From: Eleginops maclovinus
Lineage: Eukaryota; Chordata; Actinopteri; Perciformes; Eleginopidae
Length of the DNA: 64,000 bases
Assembly (NCBI RefSeq): GCF_036324505.1
Contig: NC_086361.1
Span: 6,546,828 to 6,610,827 of the forward strand
Direction: 5' to 3'
Position numbers and translations under genes: made by a program. The notes under the pieces are model-generated. The model saw nothing but the letters and a program-made list of their open reading frames with translations. It made no database searches and was not told where the DNA came from. Shown one piece after another: positions 1-11,817 of this stretch (the stretch's first letter is position 1; each line of letters starts with the position of its first letter).

Positions 1-959
1 CAGATAAGGAAGCAGAAAAACATGCCGGGAAAAAAAGTGACAGACTGACTCCTTCCCAAGGAATCACACTGTGGTTTATCCGTGGATACAATTGTCACTT
101 CCAAGCACTTTAGGAGTTCCAGCCAATAATGAGACATTGGGAACGATTTTCAACAACGGTATTTTTATCCTGCGTTTTAAAAAGAAAAAGGCGTAATTTG
201 AGTGTTTGACAGGCAGAATGACACCACTCTCACAGGCTAAATAAACGGCAGTTTAGAGGTGAAGGGAACATTTTGTATACTTCCCCCCCATTACAAAATA
301 AGTTTGAAAATAAAACTGAGCCTTAGCACTGACATGACCTGACTCATCATTTATCGACAATTTATTCAAAGCTTTGAGTTTTGGGGGAGGTTATTTTGTT
401 TTCAGCCTGCTGTAAGATCAGCAGTTTGGGAATTAATACATTTTTACCCTGAAGAATATGAATAAATCTTTTAAACAACGTATTATGTCTTCTATTCAGT
501 TTAAAGTTGAAGGATTCTTTGCCAGACCTTTAATTGGATTTTTTTTTTTATTCCCATAAAAAGCGGAGAAAATAGAAGCTGGGATGCTGTCCAAAACAGC
601 AGGGCTTTGCACATTATAAAACATCTGTCTATATAAGTGTTTTAATCTTGTACTCATAAAGGATGATTTTGATTGGAAGAAGAGGGAAGAGTAACTCTGC
701 TGCTCTCTGTTGGGGGAGATAACATAATTTGTTTCCACGCAGCTTCTCTTTAATAATTAATTAATAATTTAATCATTTAAAATTGGCTGAAATGAGTCAC
801 AGGCAATCTGAACCAAGCAAATAATCCTTTTTGTTTTTCCTCAATGCTTTGATGAGAAATATTTTTTTTACTTTGAAAATGGATTTTTTACCATTCAATG
901 AATTATCCACTAATTAAAAAACAACAACATTTGTTTGACAGAAACAGGGATGAATCTTC
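1..959. other. flank without recognised gene
   Basis: AT-rich sequence. No exon, RNA gene or repeat could be supported. Confidence 0.5.
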
Positions 960-1216
960 CTTCACATTGAAGCACCAGGTTGAGGTGGTTCCACCTCGCC
1001 ACCTCTCTAAGAAGGTGTTCCAGGTACGTCCAGCCTCGAGACCGAGGGGCTGACCCAGGACCAGCTGGAGGAATTACATCTCCACACTGGCCTCAGAGCA
1101 CCTTGGTATCCACCAGTCAGAGCTGGTTGAAGTAGCCAGGGATGTTCTGGGCCCTCTGTTGGAACTGCTTTCTCTGAGACCCATCCCCGGATAAGTGGTA
1201 GAAGATGGATGGATGG
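960..1216 (+). mobile_element. LINE 3' end (C-terminal ORF remnant plus GATG tail)
   Basis: Read on the plus strand this gives a decayed LINE protein end: KKVFQVRPASRPRG, a stop, then PRTSWRNYISTLASEHLGI and a segment ending LLELLSLRPIPG. This resembles the C-terminus of abundant fish non-LTR elements (pattern RTRWRDYIS-x-LA-x-ERLGIP). It is followed by GGATAAGTGGTAGAAGATGG and a short GATG repeat, the usual tail of that family. The family name (L2-like) is inference. The copy is 5' truncated and carries an in-frame stop. Confidence 0.75.
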
Positions 1217-4200
1217 ACAAGCCTATGTTGTGAAATTTGACCTCATCTGAAAGACTTTTCACTTTCAAAGACTCAAAATGCTGTGTTGTGTGCTTGATAT
1301 GTTTCCATTATATTGGGCATCAGGGACTCTGCGGTATAAACCAACACTGGTGAAATTCTTTTTGAATCTCTGCTGTATGAATTTTTTTTTCATAACAGAT
1401 GGTTTGTCCAGGTTTGGGTGTTGATCTTTGGACAGAGTTCCACAGCACTGAGGTACCGTGCTGTATCGGGTTGATATATTTTATTTACAGAAATCCAGTG
1501 TTGTCAAGGCCACTTAAAGTAAAGATCCTTAAAGCTCATGTAGAATATTGATAGTCAGTCGTTTTCAAGGACTTTTACAGCAGGTTTAGCCTCTGGGAGT
1601 AAAGTAAAGTCAAATGTACTTCTCTGAAGGGTTTAAAGGTCTGTTGACTTCTTTTACAGCATTTTGTATCAGTTGTTCTTAACATGACATTCTGATCTGT
1701 TTGTACCTGTTAGTCAAGAAAGAACAAAACAGCAAAACTAAGTTGTAATAAGGCGCTGTAATAAAGATAAGATAAGATAAAGACAATACGTTTTCGTCAA
1801 AACCTTCTACAATCCACTCAGTTATTTGATCAAGCAACAATGCCAGATATTTAAATGTGTTCAAAACTGCTTTGAATTGAATTTAAAATGAATATCTTTA
1901 AAAAAAAAATCATATTGAGGGCCTCGTTTGGCTTTCAGGAGGAATAAATGATAAAGAGATTTATTCATTTAATCAAGAAAACATCTAAAACGTAAATCAT
2001 CAATCAACCGAGTCAAACAAAAGTCGAATAATAAAGGTTACACAACAGAAGAAAGGGGTAAAAAACCAACACAAGAAAACCAAACCTCTGAAGGTGTGAT
2101 ACTACCTGATATAAAGTTAAAGGTTAGAGAGGAAAGGGAGGCTTTGAAAAGAAAGTTTTACACGTTTTACACATCAAACTCTTTTTACAAGCCTTGGAGA
2201 GAACTACTATATATTTTAAATGAATTGTGTAAAGCATTTGAGGCTCCCGAGGGAGATCCATGAACTTTAATAAATGTCCTCCAGTGAGCTTCCTGCTGAT
2301 GGTTGGTACTGAAGACTGCAGGTTTGAAAATGAAAAACGATTGGGTATGTGGTGCAAAAGAGAAGTGGGTTCAGACCAGACCTCTGTAGATCATTCCTTT
2401 CTGCAGCTAAGCTAGTGTACATTTTATTACACCTAAAACCACGTCTGAACAGGAAGTTGCATTGTGGGTAATGTAGGTAACATGTTTTGACAAGAAAGAT
2501 CAGCGCACGGAATTTAACTAAAGACGATAATGCAGTTTCTTTATATTTTCCAAAATTGAGTTATTTTAATACTAATGACGGACAATCAAACCACAGTAAT
2601 AAGAAATGTGTCGCAAAAACAGAACTGCACATGTATGTCACAAGATGCAATTAAAAGGTTCTTCAGTCCAGATTTCTGTTAAAAGATTTTACTAAAGAAG
2701 TCTTTGTTAAAGCTTTAGCATCACAGATCATTTGGTTGAATTTGTACAAAGTGACTTTGTCCTAACCTCAGAAATACTTAATTGATTAGGCTTCGCTGGG
2801 TTCATCCGATTCACGTCCTGTTGTGTTAATTTGACATTAAAGATAAATCAGAGATTTAAACGTTAAGTCAGTTAAATAAGTTAAAAGCTATATTCCTTCC
2901 AAAACCTGTTAAAGTGTTGCTTGGACTCGGGTGATGCAGTTTTTTTCTTTGTGTTGGCACTTCATACAAAGTTGAAACGTCAAAGAGGCTTCAGATTCAG
3001 AAGGGATTAAAGAAATAAGGGATTATGGAGAGAGGGGGAAAATAAAAGCCTGAATGTCTCTCACCAAGAAGACAAATGATATAAAAGGGCTTCATTTTAC
3101 AACTAATTTGTTTGTACATCAATGCTAAGGTCGCCATAGAAAATGAAGGCTCGTTGACAGTAATAAATCAGCCGATAGGGCCAGTCTTTCTGAATCACGA
3201 AAATGACTACGCCTTCTGGAATTATGGATTTCAGAGGTAAGTAACAGAAGTAATAAAGGGCTCATAGATCCAGTCCTTATAAGGAAATGCTCCAGGATCT
3301 TAAGTAAGTGAAATGTAGTTTCTTTTTTTGTTTGAAGTAACTGTGCAGGAGACTAATAAGGGCGCTGAACACCACTTACACTGAAGAGTTGAGTGAATGC
3401 AGGGGACTGACAATGATAGAAGGTTTGTGACAAGGACAAAATAGACAATCAAGGAACCTTTTCAGTGAGAACTGAAGGTAATAAACTGAAATTAATTTTG
3501 AAGGAACATTTTAATTGGTTTTGCTGCTTAATAAGAACAACCAGTGCTTGTAAGAAGATGAGATGAAAGTTATTGTTGATATCTTTTTGCTACAGTGTTT
3601 TATATGATCGCTTGTTTCTGAAAGACGTTTCTTAAAGTGAAAAACTCAGATAATTTTCACCTGATCCTGCAGTCTTTTCAACTCTACAAAGTTTGAAGTG
3701 TCTTTCAGCTTAATGTTTTGGTTTCACAATATTCAACTCTACCAATTCAGTTCACTCTCACGTCTCTCTGAAGCAGGCAAAGAAGATCTGAAGCTTTCTG
3801 TACAATACCAGTCCAACATCAAATTGCAACTTTACTACTTTATGTCCCAATAACCAATAAATTACCACTTTAAATGGGCTGACTGCATAGGACACCCCTC
3901 CCACCACATGCTGTCATTGAGGGATACAAACCATGTCAAGAAAATGTCCTGCAAATGCTTTTAAACCAGGTTTACTTTACGTTTCTGAATCGATAATAGC
4001 TTTCATAAATACATATTATTTTAGCCTCTTGCAGGAACTCACAAAGCCACATTGTTATTGTTGTGAAACAATTTGTTAGGTTTAGAAACTAGCTGACAAG
4101 TAAAAAAAAAAGCTATAAAAGTTACATTATGTGACTGAGAGACGTAGCGTCACATGACAATGATGTCAGTAAAAATAACTCAGCTTTTGGTTCCACACCA

Positions 4201-6744
4201 GAGCGAAAGACTCTGTGCTTGTTTGACCCATCCACCGACCCTCACACCAATAATTAAGAGACTTAAGTGCTGTTTAACTAATTATTATAAAGCTTAACTT
4301 TCAGTCATGGTCACTCGATGTACTACACATCCATGGATTCAGATAAATAAAATGCCATTGTTTCTTCCATGCATACTGACACAGGGATAAAGCTGAAACT
4401 GCACAACCCAAAGAAGAGGTAAGAGAATGAATAACATAAAAGCAGACATAATTTGAAATGAATGGCCATTCAAATGAAGATGCGTACCTAAAACCAGAAA
4501 TAACCTGGACTGTAACGAAAAAACCAAAAAAAAAACAAGACGAATTACATCCCTAAGTATAGCACAGAACATTGCAGGAGCAGCACAGTGGGAGCAGAAG
4601 AAGGCATCCTGAGAGGCAGGAAAGCAGGACAGCGCTGCCTTAAGTACATTGGTTACAGAGTACAATGAAACCTCTTTTAACCAGTGTTGGGAGGAGGAAA
4701 CTTCATCCACATCTGCTGGAGTCTCAGCTGGCCTGGCAGAGGCGAGGCTTTAACTGGCTTAACAACAAAAGCTGAGCTCAATAACTAATAGGCCTCTTCT
4801 TTCCCCTCTCTGTTCCTTCTCTCACTTTACTCTGTTCCCCTCTAGTCCCTTCTTCTTCCTCTTCTTTCTATCTTGCTGTCTTCCTCCTCCTTCAGAGTGA
4901 AGCAGAGAGATAATGCGGAACACTTTCATGCCGTCTGCTGAATTAAACATGGCGAGAACAGCTTGTACCGTGTGCTAAAGCTGGAGCAAAGAGAAGGGTA
5001 ATAGGAAAAAAGAAGGAAATACACAATTCCAACTCTGCACAGGGGTCTCTGGAGTGCTGCTTACCATTTCCTTAAAATTAAAAGATCTGACGCTGATAGA
5101 GCAGGGTGTGGAAACAGGACAGCCATTTTTTACTAATTGGACAGGTTGAAAAGGACTTTCAGTTGTCACTGTGTGGAAGCAGCCAATCGCCAAGTGGGGG
5201 GCTGGCATAACGGTCAAAAATATTTCTGTCGAGGCTCCCTCCAAACCTCCAGCTTCCATTGTCAGACCTGTAAATCCGATCTTGTAATTTTCCTATTCCT
5301 TTCACACACTCTCTGTCATATTTGGATGCAGCCAACCAATTGGGTTCTGCAAGTTACAAATCTGCCCATCTCTAACTCCAGGCTCCATGGTGAATAATTG
5401 AGAGTGTTTCAAAGGTTCCCTGTCTCGGGTGGCTTTCAAAAAACCCCGGTGATGTCTTCTCCTCGTCTCGGCAGGGGCTGAGGTTTCAGTTTTTGTTACG
5501 CCTCATCTTTTTAATTCTTGATTTCTCTGATTCCAGAAGAAAAAGCCTCTCTTTCTGTCTTGGCCTATTTGGTATTCCCCGGATGTAGTACCAAGCTCAC
5601 CACCCTCATTCTCCATCCTCTCCTCTCTCTGTTCCACTGTCTTTACCCCTGAACGAGCCAAGTGACCCTTTACCTCTGCTTAGCATTGGCCCCACACTCA
5701 TGGCAGCAAGTAAAGACCTGCAGGGGTTGTATTCAACCTCCCAGAGCACACGCCATGTGAGGATTGGCAGAGAAGGACAATGATAATTGGCATGACCACC
5801 ACCACCATCAGTTTCCACTCACCAGACAGGCTCCTGGGACACAAAATCTCGTTAAATGAGGAATAAATCGTTTTTTCTTATCATCAAAGTTAAACAATCT
5901 TGTCAAGCACCACTTGAATTATTCCTTTTGATTTGTTCCAAGGTTGCATTATAACCTTCTTGCTAAGTTCCTCAAAACAAGGCAAAAATCATTTCTGTTT
6001 GAACTCCATTCACTTCAATTTAGCTGATAAAAACATCCAATAACCTTTATCTTACCTGCTTACAAGTCTTTAGACATTTAAAGTTCAGATGTGTTTCATA
6101 GTGACCTCTTTTTCAACTTTATCATGACCAAACTGTGCAAAGCAAGTTCAAAAGTCATCTAGCTCTTCACTCTTGCTGTTGGCTTAATCAAAGCTGACAA
6201 AATCAACAAGTCAACTCGCCTTTCTTTACTTAGGGATGGTTAATACCTTCTGTGTGCTTCCTGAATCAGACCAATGCAACTATGGTTTATTATTTGGTTT
6301 ACATTGTGTTGGAATTGTCCTTCAATAACATATTCAGTTAGTATCTGCAAAAGCTCAACAGACCTTTGTATTGGGATTCCTTTATGAGTATTTAAATCAG
6401 GTTGTTCGATTGCACAAATTTAGTAGCTAGCTAGTTAGCTAGCAGCTGACAGAGGGCAGGTGGCTAGTGGCAGAGCTGAGTCTTAACAAAAGTCATCATT
6501 CCCCACCAAACTCCAGAGCTGCTGATAGCTTTCCTCCAGGAGAAATAGTCTTCTAGTGGCAGAGATATGAAAGAGGTACTGCAGGATACACTGGCTAGCT
6601 AAATATTTCCTGTGTTGTTGCAATAAATACTTCAAAGCTAGCACAAATAGGCTAGTAGTTACTAAAACAGAAAAAGGAAACACATTATAACCAATGAAAT
6701 GACATATAAATGTTTCCTGTGATAAGTTTGAATGGTGCTCACAA

Positions 6745-6890
6745 CAAAAACCAAAACACTCTAGAGTTTGAAAGCGTGCCGAGACCACCAGACCTTCGAG
6801 GTGGAACAGAGAGTGATTGTTTGGTGCAGAGTTTGATTCCAGTGTTCACAACAACCCAAAGCAACCATACCTGGTTTAACTGGAGCCTTT
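6745..6890. repeat. possible interspersed DNA-transposon-like repeat
   Basis: The stretch around GTGCCGAGACCACCAGACC, followed by a phrase on GATTGTTTGGTGCAGAG and AACCCAAAGCAACC, resembles short non-autonomous repeats seen widely in fish genomes. No clear terminal repeats could be delimited and there is no second copy in the window, so this is a weak call. Confidence 0.3.
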
Positions 6891-9462
6891 AATTGTGCTG
6901 CTGTGGAGACAAAACATTTATGGGCAGCCTCCAGGTGTGAAGTTGTGAGAAATAGTTTTGACAAACTGCACTTCTCCTCAAGTTTGCAAAACTTGTAACA
7001 TTTCCTCTGGCAGATCTGTTGAGGAGGCTAAATATCCCAGAGCAGGTGCACTATACTGTGTAGTGCTGTGAAATTAGTTGAGAAAAAAAAAAGGTGCGAG
7101 GGTCTTGGGATTTATGTACAGACTGATAACATAGCTCGGATTAATTAATTACCGGTTTCCTCCACAGAGAATTGTTTGTTTGAGTTTTTTTTTTATTGAA
7201 AATGGGGTTGTGCAAAAAAAAAAAGTTATGAGTGATGATGAAATCCTCACTGAGGGTAAATGCATGCTACAGGATTCTGGGACTAATTAGGAGCTACAGT
7301 TGTGATCACAGTCGACTGTTTAGAATTACGCTGCTGCAGTAAACCCCCTGGGGAAAAGATGTGCTGAGGCCTACAATGGCCAGATAGAGAGAGTTGAAAC
7401 TCCAAAAAGTCAGGGATTTTATTTTTAGTGTGAAAATCATTAACATTATAATCTTCTATAAGAAAATATATTTTCCACTTGGGAAAACAGTAGTGTTTCA
7501 AACATAACTTAACAGTAATAAACATCTTAAAACTGCAGATTCAAGTTGTTACTTAGAGATATTATACCATATATTTTTTATCTTTATGATAAAACTTGTT
7601 CTGCAGAGTTGAAGTGCCTGGATCTTAGAGCATGCATTCACTCTATGGAGTTTAAAACACATTTGAATCCAAACTGTTCTCCGGTGATACAATAAACAAG
7701 TCCTAACACATGTGACACGTGTGGCAACAGCAGTTACAGCATGGCTTTTCTCACTCACTCTGATATCAAGAAACCTGTCCAAACACACCTTGAAACGTCA
7801 TGAAAGTGTGTCCACTTGTGGTTTGTAACATAGCGGATATAGCTGTCTCATTTACAGAATAACAGATTGCAGTGTATAATGTTCAACAACGATTAACAAC
7901 AAGGGACCAACAATTTGAGCTGAAACCAACTTCCCAAATGCAACAAAATTCATCAACTGAGGTTTTGAATTTGAAATTTCTCAGCATTCAATCTGTCAAT
8001 CAGTTTAGTCTGATCATATAATACAAATTGAGTAATAACATCTTAATTATTATCACAATATAGTCTTACATCGTAATGAGGCATGAGTAAATGAAATGGG
8101 ACAAGACTAATAATACGAGTATAACATAATTTTCGCTCTGTTTGGTGGCTCAAAATCTAACGTCCTTCACATTCCTTACAGATTCCCTTTTCAGATCTGT
8201 TCCCATAAATATGACTTGAACTAAAGTTATGCACAACTGTAAATATATACCACACTGTTTTAAATTAGATTTTACACACAGTAACCTAGACTTCCAAGTG
8301 ACTCCTGCCACCTAAGTTGCTCCATTAAACACTCCCCGCCTACAGTAATTTTAAGAGTGTGGTTGTGATGTGACACGGAGAGCTTCAAAAGCAGAGAGTG
8401 TCAAATTCAGCTGCCGAAGCATGTAGCAGTCGTCTAGTGTGTTCTTCTTCCTTTTCATTTCTCTTTAAACTGCAGCAACAGGCTCTCTATAAATCTGAAA
8501 GGTTTGCCCGTGATACAGGAATTTCCACATTGTAGTGACACAGGGAGGTTCCCTGTGTCACATCACAACCATGCAGACATAAAACATACAACTGATACAA
8601 TCCGCTAATTGAGAATTGGCCAATTTAGGGCCCGGAAAAAAAGATGATGAGTAGGAGAAAGGAGGATTTAATAAGGCAAATGTGTTCAAGAAACATAAGA
8701 GCTGCATCACAATTCTTAACTTGCTATGCAGTAGCAAATGAGTCGCAAAAACAGTTCTAAGACGTAACATTTATCATCTCATTTTGCTTGTTCAGTTAAC
8801 TTAAGTGAGACTTAAAATCTCACCATTTCAGCAGACCTTAAAAAACCTCCAGTTTTGTTAGTGTATGAAAAAATAAACAAAGTTTGAGGAGTTTGGGATT
8901 TCATTTAGCCTGTTTCACTTCCTGTTTTGAAATGTGTCTCAGACCGTGTCTTATTGCCCAATCAGAAGAGAAAACATGGAGTAATCCGGTACATAGCCTA
9001 AGAACATTCTGCGGGACATGGAAAATAAATACATGAAATAAAGCAGCCCCTAACAAAGCCGGTGAATATTTTTGCCCAGTCGAATGCGACCCAGATAGGA
9101 GTATAAATACGAGTTATCCCCTTCTCCCTGCACACAGTCACTGCACAATACGTCTAAGCCGCCCATTATGTAAATAAAGAAGGAGCAGAATGAGAGAGAG
9201 AGATGTAATGTGTGTGGCACACAGCGTCAGCAAAACACACAAACAGTGCATGTGGAACATAAAGAAATGAGACGGGGAGATAAAGAAAGAGGAAGAAACA
9301 GAAATGGAAAATATAGAAAGTGAAAAAGGGATTTAAAGAGAAACGGGGGAAAAAATAGAGTTTTTACCCATTAAATGAGTCGTTACCGACCTAATGTGGT
9401 ATTGTGTGAAATCCCCAAGGCTCCCGGTGCGTCTTTTCCTCCGCGAGATCAACACCATTACA

Positions 9463-9509
9463 CAACAGTAACAACAACAACATCTACAACAACAACAATA
9501 ACAACAACT
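9463..9509. repeat. AAC-rich trinucleotide microsatellite
   Basis: Imperfect (AAC)n with ATC and AAT interruptions, about 47 bases, in the 3' flank of the nectin gene. Confidence 0.8.
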
Positions 9510-9852
9510 GTGCTATAGTGAGACGGCGCCCAATATATAGATGATGCACATCATTAACACCACAGCCAGCCACACATTAGCACACACTGTCAAGTCTGTT
9601 CTGTTCTCAGTTTAGTGGCCCTCGCTCCAGCGGCATTACATCAGGAAAGCAGGTGGTGTCACAGGGTGGGGCGGGAACCCAGAGTCACCCCCAACAAAGT
9701 TGTCAACTGAAATTACAGGAAGTCCATCTTTGTTGCCAAGTTTGGCTTTTTAAGTTATAAAACGATTCTTGTGAAGTTTCCAGCCGAAGAGACTGAAGCA
9801 CATCGTAACATCGACAGAAGCCATTTGGTTCAACATGATGTGTTTTCTTCGA

Positions 9853-9858
9853 TTTATT
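9853..9858 (-). other. candidate poly(A) signal of the nectin gene
   Basis: TTTATT on the plus strand is AATAAA in transcript sense. It is the first canonical hexamer I found downstream of the stop codon and would give a 3' UTR of about 600 bases. No other support was available and the UTR could extend further. Confidence 0.25.
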
Positions 9859-10437
9859 TTGAAACAGGAAGGCGATTTTTGTCGATTTTGTACTAGTGGT
9901 TATGTTGCTTCCTGGCTTTGTAGATGTACATTTCTGATAAAGTATAAAATACAAATAATGTAGTCACTCAACACGGTCACACACTAGCAAAGCTGAAGAA
10001 ACAAGAACGTAGGCATTAAGCAGCGTCACATCAGAGTGTTTTTGTTGGCTTTTTGCAGTATTTTTTTCCCACGTTTTGATACATTTGGCGGACACTGAAT
10101 GAAATCTGTCGTCATGATTAAACGCAGTTACATATTCTGCCACTACTGCGTTCACAAGATATCCTTCATCAGCTTCACAAAACCTTCAATTACAATTTCT
10201 GTTTTTCATCATTTTTCTTTCAATCCTCCTTTTTTATAAAATCATACAGTCGGTTTCAAGGGGACAGGATGGAACTGATGGCAGCTCTTAGATGAGGTTG
10301 AATCTGAAGCAGGTAGGTTTAGCTGATGGAGGCGATGTTGATAGATTTGGCGGGTGAAGAGCGCCTTCTTGAACTCCTCTCAACTTCCACTGCATCCCCT
10401 TTCCCTATTTCCAGCCCTCACCTTTCCTCTATTCTCC

Positions 10438-11063
10438 TCACACATAAATGGCAGTCCGGGAAATGACTGAGCCGTCTCTCTGAGACTCCATGTCGTCGTC
10501 GAGGTACACGTCCAAGTCTTCCCCACCGCCATGGCCTCGGTGGACATGATAGGCCGGAGGTAGCATGTTCCCGCCTCCCCCCATGCCTCCAAACCGGTCG
10601 TACTCCTCCTCCATGCTGTCATCCAGTTCGAACTTCCGCCTCTCGACTTCGTCTATCTCGCCACTCAGGAGGATGTCGTGGGCTGAGGGGGGGTTGCCTA
10701 TTGCAGGGTGGTGGAGGTGATGATGGTGGAAGTCGTTGGCCTTTTCCGTTAGAGTCCCCGTGGCGTCGCAGCCTTCTCGATACGTGTAGATGGGCCCATT
10801 GTTGTTTGCACCCGTCCCGTTCTTATTGCTGTTGTTGCCCGTACCGCTGAACAGCAGACGAGCTTTGTTGCCATAGTCTCCGCCATTACTACCACCGCTG
10901 CCGGTTGCTATGGATTCCCCGCTGCTGGGGAAACCCCGTCTCTGCTGCCGGCGACTTCGGGTCAGGAGAACGGCAATCAGCGCGATAACCAAGAGTAGGG
11001 CCAGGAGGGAGCCGATGACGGCACCCGCCACAACGCCAGCGCTGGACGGATCCTGGAGGGCTT
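10438..11063 (-). CDS. nectin2: nectin-2-like terminal exon: stalk, membrane helix, cytoplasmic tail
   Basis: This terminal coding exon starts after CTCTGCAG and runs to a TGA stop. It encodes a short stalk (EALQDPSSA), a hydrophobic helix of about 25 residues (AGVVAGAVIGSLLALLLVIA onward), a basic stop-transfer stretch (TRSRRQQRR), then a cytoplasmic tail of about 170 residues. The tail is rich in Gly/Asn, has a His cluster (HHHHLHH) and an acidic segment (VERRKFELDDSMEEEYD). It ends in DDMESQRDGSVISRTAIYV. The last four residues fit the Glu/Ala-x-Tyr-Val ligand that nectins present to the afadin PDZ domain. The Ala-x-Tyr-Val version, and the preceding Asp-Asp-Met-Glu-Ser-Gln stretch, match nectin-2 alpha (short-form tail) rather than nectin-1, -3 or -4, which end in Glu-Trp-Tyr-Val or otherwise. 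An exon for a delta-type tail was not recognised. Confidence 0.92.
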
Positions 11064-11654
11064 CTGCAGAGGGGATGGAGGGGTTGGAAGGAGGGGTAGA
11101 TAAATGGGTGGAGGAAAAGAAAAAAATGGTAGGAATTGACGGCTGTTTTTAAGGAAGCCTTGTTCAGTTTTGGGGGAGGTATTCACAGTTCTTCTTGTAT
11201 TGTTAGTGTGCTGTAGTGATAGTGTCTTCCTCTACGTGTGTTACAATCCTCTTAAGTGTGTAGTAATGTTCTTCTCAGTGTAATCCCTTGGTGAGGGTGC
11301 AGTCAGTCATTGCTGGGATCAGGCTGAATGGGCCTCACTCACTCTTTCCCAGAGGCTTGCTGCGCTGCATTTCGCAGACATTTTGCTCTAAACACATGTC
11401 TGTCCAGCTGCTGGCACTTCAGCTTTTGTCGCCCCGCCCCCCCCCCCCTTGCCAGCTGGGGAGAAGCCTTTACTACTGTAACAGTCCTTTGTTCTACAGT
11501 TCATGTTGGTGTGAGCCAAGTTTGCCACTCCACTCTTGTTTCAGTCGGAGATTGAAACAAAGATGAGAGATGGGGTTTTACAGCAGCAGCAAAAAGCGGT
11601 TTGTTTTGCGCCTCGTGCTGTCTTTGATAGGGTTGGACGAATCAGCCCAGCAAA

Positions 11655-11817
<163 letters not shown>

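Larger units (their letters stand above)
1217..10437. other. 3' flank and 3' UTR region of the nectin gene
   Basis: Apart from the weak repeat at 6745-6890, the AAC tract at 9463-9509 and a candidate poly(A) site at 9853, nothing coding is recognised. Open frames are short, have no family resemblance and no convincing splice context. Alternative 3' exons of the nectin gene could lie here unseen. Confidence 0.5.

Noticed and set aside
10910..11152. Plus-strand open frames across the terminal nectin exon
   Set aside because: They are antisense shadows of the minus-strand exon, which has the clear splice acceptor, membrane helix and nectin C-terminus.
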